Assembly: GCA_013361595.1 (NCBI GenBank)
Contig: JABFXT010000435.1
Coordinates: forward strand, 1-5,175
DNA length: 5,175 bases
Reading direction: 5' to 3'
DNA from: Nocardia sp.
GTDB taxonomy: Bacteria > Actinomycetota > Actinomycetes > Mycobacteriales > Mycobacteriaceae
Shown: positions 1 to 4,157 of the stretch, one piece after another
Layout: the number at the start of each line of letters is the position of its first letter
Position numbering within the stretch: position 1 is the first letter of the stretch
The notes under the pieces: model-generated
Databases searched by the model: none
What the model saw: only the letters and a program-made list of their open reading frames with translations
What the model was told of the DNA's origin: nothing
Translations under genes and position numbers: made by a program

Positions 1-872
1 GGCTGGATCACGGATCCCGCCATCCACGACGGCACCGTCTGCAGCCCCAGGGTGCGCCCGGGTGCGGGGCCGGTGAAGCGTGCCGTGTCCAGGGCACCGC
101 GACCGGTCTCCGGTACGACCGCCATCTCCGGGATCAGCGTGGTCCCGAGCCCGCCCGCCACACACTGCACCACCGTCGACAGCGATGCCGCGCGGGTGTC
201 CCCGGCCGCGTTCGGATGGATATCCGCGGAGCGGCACAGCTCGAGGGTCTGGTCGCGCAGGCAGTGGCCTTCGTCGAGCAGCAGCATCGGAAGCGCGTCG
301 AGGGCGGCGGGTTCGATATCGGTACGCCCGGCCAGCTCGTGGCCGGCGGGCACCACCAGGACGAATTCTTCGGTGTACAGCGGTATCTCGACCAACCCGG
401 AGGTTTCGGTGGGCAGCGCAAGGACTGCGACGTCGAGTACGCCTGCCCGCAGCTCGTCGAGCAGGCGGGCGGTTTTGTCCTCGATGACCTGCGGGGTCAG
501 CGCGGGGAGTTTGCGCCGCAGCGTCGGCAGCACTGCCGGGAGGAGATAGGGGGCGGCGGTCGGGATGATGCCGATTCGCAGCACTCCGGTGAGGATGTCG
601 CCGGTGGCCGCGGACAGGAACCGGTCCGCGGCTTCGAGGGTCGCCGTGGCCGCGGGGAGCAGCCGCGCACCGGCGGCGGTCACCAGGACGCGCCGGGTGC
701 TGCGTTCGATGAGCTGCAATCCGAGCCCGTTCTCCAGTGAGGCCAATGCCTGCGACAACGTGGGCTGGCTCACCTCGAGCCGGGCCGCGGCCGTGCCGAA
801 GTGCCGGTATTCGGCGACCGCCACGAACGCACGCAGCTGTGACAGGGTGGGCTGATAAGACTGATCGGGCAC
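1..872 (-). CDS. oxyR: OxyR, LysR-family peroxide-sensing transcriptional regulator (partial, C-terminal end off window)
   Basis: Hydrogen peroxide sensor and DNA-binding regulator, expected to control the divergent ahpC-ahpD operon. 290 residues are visible from the GTG at 872. A LysR-type winged helix-turn-helix lies at about residues 9-66 (LRAFVAVAEYRHFGTAAARL, then VSQPTLSQALASLE). The effector domain starts at about residue 95. The OxyR signature GHCLRDQ-TLELC carries Cys204 and Cys213, spaced nine apart like the redox pair Cys199/Cys208 of E. coli OxyR, so this is OxyR and not just any LysR protein. The frame is open to the window edge; by family length roughly 15-25 residues are missing. 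Start: GTG at 872 gives VPDQSYQPTLSQLRAF, which fits mycobacterial OxyR N-termini as I recall them. An in-frame ATG at 896 would add eight residues and has an AAAAGG eight bases upstream, so it remains possible. Unlike the inactivated M. tuberculosis oxyR, no stop or frameshift is seen. Confidence 0.95.
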   Translation of the reverse strand, partial: MPDQSYQPTLSQLRAFVAVAEYRHFGTAAARLEVSQPTLSQALASLENGLGLQLIERSTRRVLVTAAGARLLPAATATLEAADRFLSAATGDILTGVLRIGIIPTAAPYLLPAVLPTLRRKLPALTPQVIEDKTARLLDELRAGVLDVAVLALPTETSGLVEIPLYTEEFVLVVPAGHELAGRTDIEPAALDALPMLLLDEGHCLRDQTLELCRSADIHPNAAGDTRAASLSTVVQCVAGGLGTTLIPEMAVVPETGRGALDTARFTGPAPGRTLGLQTVPSWMAGSVIQ

Positions 873-884
873 GCCTATCAGTCT
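858..884. promoter_or_regulatory. Probable OxyR operator: 8-bp perfect dyad with T-N11-A LysR box
   Basis: AGACTGAT (858-865) and ATCAGTCT (877-884) are exact reverse complements separated by 11 bases, giving the T-N11-A core typical of LysR-family binding sites. It lies in the oxyR-ahpC control region, where OxyR is expected to bind. The centre, base 871, is the middle base of the likely oxyR GTG start codon. A further CTGAT at 852-856 repeats the left half-site. The dyad lies upstream of a candidate ahpC -35 box at 909-914, roughly where an activator of this family would sit. The pattern is seen directly; OxyR binding is inferred. Confidence 0.7.
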
Positions 885-908
885 AGTGCGACTCATCACT
901 TTTGCCTT

Positions 909-939
909 TTGACGGTCGTTCGGCAAGATTACTTACGAG
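909..939 (+). promoter_or_regulatory. Candidate ahpC-ahpD promoter
   Basis: TTGACG at 909-914 matches the -35 consensus TTGACA at five of six bases. The -10 is unclear: TACGAG at 934-939 is the best-looking match but needs a 19-base spacer, and CTTACG at 932-937 gives 17 bases with a poor match. A weak -10 would fit a promoter that depends on an activator such as OxyR. The dyad centre would lie about 70 bases upstream of the resulting start site, near the usual LysR-family activation position. Confidence 0.35.
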
Positions 940-951
940 CTTTCGCCCTAC

Positions 952-972
952 CGGCTGGAAATCGACCAGCCG
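952..972 (+). other. Hairpin in the ahpC leader
   Basis: CGGCTGG (952-958) pairs perfectly with CCAGCCG (966-972) around the 7-base loop AAATCGA. It lies between the candidate promoter and the ahpC ribosome site (AAGGAG, 989-994). If transcription starts near 945, the hairpin would be at the very 5' end of the mRNA and could stabilise the transcript. It could equally act as a DNA dyad. Function is not known. Confidence 0.4.
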
Positions 973-1002
973 ACATCACATCGACTAGAAGGAGATTCGG
1001 GC

Positions 1003-1590
1003 ATGCCCCTGCTGACCATCGGCGACCAGTTCCCCGCCTACGACCTCACCGCAGTGATCGGCGGTGACCTGTCCAAGGTCGACGCTCAGCAGCCGGACGA
1101 CTATTTCACCCGGATCACCAGCGCCGACTACGCGGGCAAATGGCGGATCGTGTTCTTCTGGCCGAAGGATTTCACCTTCGTCTGCCCGACCGAGATCGCC
1201 GCGTTCGGCAAGCTGAACGAGGAGTTCGCCGACCGCGACGCCCAGGTGCTGGGCGCGTCGGTGGACAACGAGTTCGTGCACTTCCAGTGGCGGGCCCAGC
1301 ACGAGGACCTCAAAACCCTGCCCTTCCCGATCCTGTCGGACCTGAAGCGCGAACTGGCCGCCGCCACCGGTGTGCTCAACGCCGACGGTGTCGCCGACCG
1401 GGCGACCTTCATCGTCGACCCGAACAACGAGATCCAGTTCGTCTCCCTCACCGCGGGTTCGGTGGGCCGCAATGTCGACGAGGTGCTGCGGGTGCTGGAC
1501 GCGCTGCAGTCCGACGAACTGTGCGCCTGCAACTGGAAGAAGGGCGACCCGACCATCGACGCCGGCGAACTGCTGGCGGCGAGCGTCTGA
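1003..1590 (+). CDS. ahpC: Alkyl hydroperoxide reductase AhpC (peroxiredoxin)
   Basis: Cytoplasmic two-cysteine peroxiredoxin that reduces hydrogen peroxide, organic hydroperoxides and, in mycobacteria, peroxynitrite. The 195-residue length equals M. tuberculosis AhpC. The active-site segment [14 protein letters not shown] holds Pro54, Thr58 and the peroxidatic Cys61 (the PxxxTxxC motif), and Arg133 is in the expected ADRATF segment. The C-terminal LCACNW motif supplies Cys174 and Cys176; this three-cysteine arrangement is the mycobacterial type, reduced by AhpD rather than by an AhpF flavoprotein. The ATG is set by a strong AAGGAG at 989-994, eight bases upstream. It is the first gene of an operon with ahpD, which starts 14 bases after its stop, and is divergent from oxyR. 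Peroxide induction through OxyR is inferred from the neighbouring operator. No key residue is missing. Confidence 0.98.
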   Translation: MPLLTIGDQFPAYDLTAVIGGDLSKVDAQQPDDYFTRITSADYAGKWRIVFFWPKDFTFVCPTEIAAFGKLNEEFADRDAQVLGASVDNEFVHFQWRAQHEDLKTLPFPILSDLKRELAAATGVLNADGVADRATFIVDPNNEIQFVSLTAGSVGRNVDEVLRVLDALQSDELCACNWKKGDPTIDAGELLAASV

Positions 1591-1604
1591 GATTCGGAGA
1601 ACCA

Positions 1605-2144
1605 GTGAGCATCGACAATCTGAAGGCCGCGCTACCCGAGTACGCCAAGGACCTGAAACTCAACCTGTCCTCGATCAGCCGGACCACCGTGCTGAACGAG
1701 CAGCAGTTGTGGGGCACCCTGCTGGCGGCCGCCGCCGCGACCAAGTCGACCTCGACGCTGCGCGAGATCGCGGCGGAAGCGGCCGACACACTCTCGGCCG
1801 AGGCCTACGACGCCGCCTTGGGCGCCGCCTCGATCATGGGTATGAACAATGTGTTCTACCGGGGCAAAGCGTTCCTGGACGGGAAGTACGACGATCTGCG
1901 GGCCGGGCTGCGAATGCAGATCATCGGCAACCCGGGCGTGGACAAGGCCGATTTCGAACTCTGGTCCTTCGCCGTATCGTCGATCAACGGCTGCCAGCAC
2001 TGCCTGGAAGCGCATGAGCACGCGCTGCGCGAAGCGGGTGTCTCGCGCGAGGTGATCTTCGAGGCGCTGCGCGCGGCGGCCATCGTGGCCGGAGTCGGGC
2101 AGGCCGTGCAGTCGACCGAGGCGCTGGCGACCGCTTCGGTCTAG
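1605..2144 (+). CDS. ahpD: Alkylhydroperoxidase AhpD, disulfide reductase for AhpC
   Basis: Small all-helical cytoplasmic protein of the carboxymuconolactone decarboxylase/AhpD family. In mycobacteria it forms a trimer and passes electrons from dihydrolipoamide (SucB/DlaT and Lpd) to oxidised AhpC; it also has weak peroxidase activity of its own. The 179 residues are close to the 177 of the M. tuberculosis protein. The catalytic motif [12 protein letters not shown] gives Cys130, His132, Cys133 and His137, with Glu118 in FELWSF, the same numbering as the characterised enzyme. The start is GTG at 1605 ([19 protein letters not shown]), preceded by GGAG at 1596-1599, five bases away. The frame stays open upstream to 1140, but that stretch overlaps ahpC and is a shadow. 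The 14-base gap to ahpC indicates co-transcription. A GC-rich hairpin 45 bases after the stop probably ends the operon. Confidence 0.98.
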   Translation: MSIDNLKAALPEYAKDLKLNLSSISRTTVLNEQQLWGTLLAAAAATKSTSTLREIAAEAADTLSAEAYDAALGAASIMGMNNVFYRGKAFLDGKYDDLRAGLRMQIIGNPGVDKADFELWSFAVSSINGCQHCLEAHEHALREAGVSREVIFEALRAAAIVAGVGQAVQSTEALATASV

Positions 2145-2157
2145 CGGTTCACCGATT

Positions 2158-2173
2158 CGCCCCGAGCGGGGCG
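2158..2173. terminator. Small hairpin just after ahpD
   Basis: CGCCCC (2158-2163) pairs with CGGGGC-type bases ending at 2173 around a GAGC loop, a 6-bp GC stem starting 13 bases after the ahpD stop. It has no U-run. It may add to the larger hairpin at 2190-2225; on its own it is weak evidence for termination. Confidence 0.3.
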
Positions 2174-2189
2174 CACCGATCGACCCGAT

Positions 2190-2225
2190 ACCGGGGCGGC
2201 GCGGAATTCTCCGCGCCGCCCCGGT
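2190..2225. terminator. Strong hairpin terminator between converging genes
   Basis: ACCGGGGCGGCGCGGA (2190-2205) and its exact reverse complement (2210-2225) form a 16-bp stem with an ATTC loop. There is no U-tract on either side, which is common for actinobacterial terminators. Its place between ahpD (plus) and the lipoprotein gene (minus), and its symmetry, suggest it stops transcription from both sides. Confidence 0.75.
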
Positions 2226-2321
2226 CCCGTAGGTGCCGCCGGTCGCGTCACGGCGGGGCGGGCCGGACGATCACGGAACCGGCCCTCGGCGAATCGCGCG
2301 GATCGGCGCCACCGGTGACGA

Positions 2322-2720
2322 TCAGTTGCCCGGCGGTGCCGGCGCGAGCGAGGCGCAGGCCTCGAAGGCTTCCGCCTGGCCTTCGGGGAGATCCGGCGGC
2401 TGCGGATGCCCGGAGGGCGGCGCGCCACCGGGTGGCATCCCACCCGGCGGTGGTCCACCCGGCGGGGGCCCGTTCGGCCGGTCCCCGGCCGGCGGTTCGG
2501 GCATATCCGATGGAAGCTGGGCACCGTGCTCTTCCAGGCATTCACGGAATTCCGTGGGCGAGCCGTCCGGCGCCGCGGCCGTGCTCTCTGTCGATATGGC
2601 GACCGTGGTGGTCGGGGTGGTGGATTCGGTTGTCTCGCTACCACACGCGGTGGCCAGCAGCGCGAAACCGATAGTCACGCACCCTGCGATCACCCGGCCG
2701 GCACCAGCTCTTCTCGGCAC
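2322..2720 (-). CDS. Small proline/glycine-rich lipoprotein of unknown function
   Basis: A 132-residue predicted lipoprotein. The N-terminus has Arg3/Arg4, a hydrophobic stretch (about residues 10-25) and LLATAC, where Cys26 would be the lipidated residue after signal peptidase II cleavage. A Thr/Ser-rich linker follows (about 28-50), then FRECLEEHG with Cys61, a Pro/Gly spacer with four five-residue repeats (84-103), and AEAFEACASLAPAPPG with Cys122. The pair of short helical motifs, each with one Cys, on either side of a Pro-rich spacer resembles uncharacterised actinobacterial secreted proteins; a Cys61-Cys122 disulfide is plausible. GTG at 2720 is chosen because it gives a normal lipoprotein signal. 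GAGGAAAGG (2733-2741) lies 12 bases away, rather far. The frame stays open upstream to 3029, but that part lacks signal-peptide character. It converges on ahpD. No function can be assigned. Confidence 0.75.
   Translation of the reverse strand: MPRRAGAGRVIAGCVTIGFALLATACGSETTESTTPTTTVAISTESTAAAPDGSPTEFRECLEEHGAQLPSDMPEPPAGDRPNGPPPGGPPPGGMPPGGAPPSGHPQPPDLPEGQAEAFEACASLAPAPPGN
2412..2471 (-). repeat. 15-bp tandem repeat coding for G-x-P-P-G units
   Basis: Four consecutive five-residue units (GPPPG, GPPPG, GMPPG, GAPPS) lie at residues 84-103 of the lipoprotein. On the plus strand the near-identical core CCACC(C/G)GG(C/T)GG recurs at 2425, 2440 and 2455, a 15-base period. Such in-frame repeats can change in copy number by slippage without breaking the gene. 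Confidence 0.7.
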
Positions 2721-2776
2721 GATGTCGTCGATCCTTTCCTCGACCGGGCACCGTCCGGGCACCCGCGTCGAACGGA

Positions 2777-2803
2777 ACGCTAATCTCCCGCACCACCTGG
2801 CAA
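2777..2803 (-). promoter_or_regulatory. Candidate promoter of the lipoprotein gene
   Basis: On the minus strand, TTGCCA (2803-2798) matches the -35 consensus at five of six bases, and TAGCGT (2782-2777) fits the TANNNT -10 pattern. The spacer is only 15 bases, shorter than usual. It would give a leader of about 50 bases before the GTG at 2720. The -35 overlaps an ACCTGGCA element (2795-2802) whose reverse complement recurs at 2844-2851. Confidence 0.3.
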
Positions 2804-2989
2804 CAGATGAAAGCAGCCACCTCCCAGCATATTCGAAGCAACCTGCCAGGTTCGCGACCGATCCACCGCGCACTCCCGGCCCGGGTATCGGCAGTGGCAG
2901 GCGCTCGGCACCTCCCGATCGTGCGCCCGATCCGCACACTCGTATCCGGAAAAAGTCCGGCAACGGACCAAACCGGACACGCGTCCCAT
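2780..2989 (-). CDS. Doubtful small cysteine-rich ORF with a perfect Shine-Dalgarno
   Basis: A 69-residue minus-strand ORF starting at ATG 2989 (MGRVSGLVRCRTF) and ending at TAG 2782-2780, 59 bases before the lipoprotein gene on the same strand. In its favour, AGGAGG (3000-2995) lies five bases before the ATG, the best ribosome site in the window, and the ORF has six cysteines (10, 18, 31, 33, 40, 59) including a CHC. Against it, about two thirds of third codon positions are G or C by my hand count, which looks lower than in the neighbouring genes. There is no recognisable domain, it is Arg-rich like many shadow frames, and the candidate lipoprotein promoter lies inside its 3' end. It could be a leader or small-protein gene, or chance. 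No function is proposed. Confidence 0.2.
   Translation of the reverse strand: MGRVSGLVRCRTFSGYECADRAHDREVPSACHCRYPGRECAVDRSRTWQVASNMLGGGCFHLLPGGAGD
2840..2852. promoter_or_regulatory. Palindrome AACCTG-C-CAGGTT, possible operator
   Basis: A perfect 6-bp inverted repeat around one central base. The TGCCAGGT part (2844-2851) is the exact reverse complement of ACCTGGCA at 2795-2802, which overlaps the candidate lipoprotein -35. Two related sites about 49 bases apart in a divergent intergenic region look like a regulator's binding sites; the regulator is unknown. Confidence 0.3.
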
Positions 2990-3070
2990 ACGAACCTCCT
3001 CTCGATGCCGTTCCAGGTGCCGAGGCCACCCGGCCACGGCCGACGACGAGTACACGAGAGGTTCACTACT

Positions 3071-4096
3071 GTGAGTGCACGCCGATGGACACGTATGAGC
3101 GCGCTGCGCTGGGGATTGGCGAGTGTACTGGCCGCCGCCGGACTGGTGGGCGCGGCCGGACCCGCCGCGGCGGCCCCGGATACTGCGCATGTGGTCTCCG
3201 CGGAGAACGTGAACGACCGGCAGCAGACCGTGACGGTCTTCTCCCCCGCGATGAACAGGCCGATCCCGATCCAGGTCATCCGCGCCGCGGACAGGTCCGC
3301 ACCACGGCCCACGCTGTATCTGCTCAACGGTTCGGGCGGCGGCCCGAACGAGAGCGGATGGGATGTACAGACCGACGCTTTCAGCTTCCTGAGCGGCAAA
3401 GATGTCAATGTGGTGACCCCGTACGGCGGCAGCAACTCCTACTACACGGACTGGATCCGCGACGACGCCGTCCTCGGCCGCAACAAATGGCAGACCTTCC
3501 TCAACGAGGAACTACCGCCTGTTATCGAACAATTCCTGGGCGCCGGCAGCGACCGCGCCCTGGCCGGTGTCTCGATGAGCGGCACCTCGGTGCTGAACCT
3601 GGCCATCGCGAAACCCGGTTTCTGGAAGAGTGTGGCCTCCTACAGCGGCTGCGCCCAGACCTCAGACCCGGTCGGGCACGAATTCGTCCGGCTCACAGTG
3701 GAGCTGTGGGGTGGTGGGCAGAGCGTCGAGAACATGTGGGGGCCGCAGAACGGACCACTGTGGCGCGCCAATGATCCGCTGGTGAACGCGGATCGGCTGC
3801 GCGGCACGCAGGTCTACCTCAGCACCGGCAGCGGGGTTCCGGCGGCCCCGCACGACACACCCTTCGACCGCCGCGTACAGGAAGGCCGGATCCCGCTTCC
3901 GGTGCAGCTCGCCTTCGGCGGCCCGATCGAGGCGGCCATCCGGTACTGCACGGTGAACCTGTCCAACCGGCTGCGCGAGCTGAACATCCCGGTGACGCTG
4001 GACGACCGGCCGGTCGGCACCCACTCATGGGGCTACTGGGAGGACGATCTGCGCACCTCCTGGCCGTTCCTGGCACAGTCGCTCGGCATCGGCTAG
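3071..4096 (+). CDS. Secreted antigen 85-type mycolyltransferase / esterase
   Basis: Exported alpha/beta-hydrolase of the antigen 85 family, which transfers mycolic acids between trehalose mycolates and onto cell-wall arabinogalactan. It is 341 residues long. A signal peptide (Arg4, Arg5, Arg8, hydrophobic 11-30) ends in AAAA-P, with likely cleavage after Ala35. Antigen 85 landmarks follow in order: YLLNG (83-87), YGGSNSYYTDW (118-128), KWQTFLNEELP (139-149), the nucleophile motif GVSMSG with Ser168, MWGP (222-225), Glu287 in GGPIEAAIR, and GTHSWGYW with His318. Ser168, Glu287 and His318 form the expected triad. Cys194 and Cys293 are the only cysteines. The GTG at 3071 is chosen for its AGAGG (3057-3061) nine bases upstream and the basic N-terminus; ATG at 3095 would also leave a usable signal. 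It is divergent from the lipoprotein gene. Which mycolyl acceptor it uses, or whether it is a plain esterase, cannot be told. Confidence 0.9.
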   Translation: MSARRWTRMSALRWGLASVLAAAGLVGAAGPAAAAPDTAHVVSAENVNDRQQTVTVFSPAMNRPIPIQVIRAADRSAPRPTLYLLNGSGGGPNESGWDVQTDAFSFLSGKDVNVVTPYGGSNSYYTDWIRDDAVLGRNKWQTFLNEELPPVIEQFLGAGSDRALAGVSMSGTSVLNLAIAKPGFWKSVASYSGCAQTSDPVGHEFVRLTVELWGGGQSVENMWGPQNGPLWRANDPLVNADRLRGTQVYLSTGSGVPAAPHDTPFDRRVQEGRIPLPVQLAFGGPIEAAIRYCTVNLSNRLRELNIPVTLDDRPVGTHSWGYWEDDLRTSWPFLAQSLGIG

Positions 4097-4113
4097 ACCT
4101 GTGCCCGATCCGA

Positions 4114-4151
4114 GCCGGTGACGGCGCGCCCCGCGGCCCGCCGTCACCGGC
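4114..4151. terminator. Hairpin terminator between converging genes
   Basis: GCCGGTGACGGCG (4114-4126) pairs perfectly with CGCCGTCACCGGC (4139-4151), a 13-bp stem with a 12-base GC-rich loop and no U-tract. It begins 18 bases after the mycolyltransferase stop and ends 7 bases before the end of the opposing gene, so it probably serves both. Confidence 0.75.
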
Positions 4152-4157
4152 GTGGGC

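Larger units (their letters stand above)
2721..3070. other. 350-base divergent intergenic region
   Basis: This region separates the lipoprotein gene (minus) from the mycolyltransferase gene (plus). It should hold promoters for both. It contains a candidate minus-strand promoter (2777-2803), a 13-bp palindrome (2840-2852), a GTGCG-N7-CGCAC dyad (2921-2937), and a cluster of CCGG-centred short repeats (2945-2986) that includes a GTCCG-GCAA-CGGAC hairpin at 2955-2968. A doubtful small minus-strand ORF (2780-2989) crosses it. I see no convincing plus-strand promoter; TACGAA at 2989-2994 is only a weak -10 candidate without a -35. No tRNA or known riboswitch was recognised. Confidence 0.6.

Noticed and set aside
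216..740. A 174-residue plus-strand open frame opposite oxyR
   Set aside because: Antisense to a gene with clear family signatures; its Gly/Arg/Gln-rich translation shows no domain.
1140..1604. Upstream in-frame extension of ahpD
   Set aside because: It overlaps most of ahpC, and its translation is Arg/Ala-rich with no AhpD similarity; the GTG at 1605 has its own ribosome site and gives the family N-terminus.
2773..2778. CGGAAC as an ECF sigma factor -35 element for a plus-strand promoter
   Set aside because: No matching -10 CGTT-type element was found at 16-17 bases downstream.
2832..2837. TTCGAA palindrome
   Set aside because: A six-base palindrome is expected by chance in a window of this size.
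2721..3029. Upstream in-frame extension of the lipoprotein
   Set aside because: It would place the lipobox cysteine near residue 129, which is incompatible with a lipoprotein signal.
2807..3070. Upstream in-frame extension of the mycolyltransferase
   Set aside because: It would bury the signal peptide about 90 residues inside. The start at 3071 has a ribosome site and a normal signal peptide.
2638..3435. A 265-residue minus-strand open frame
   Set aside because: It overlaps the mycolyltransferase 5' half and the lipoprotein 5' end in other frames and has no coding character.
2233..3774. A 513-residue plus-strand open frame
   Set aside because: It runs antisense through the lipoprotein and out of frame through the mycolyltransferase. 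It is Pro/Gly/Arg-rich with no domain, as expected for a shadow in GC-rich DNA.
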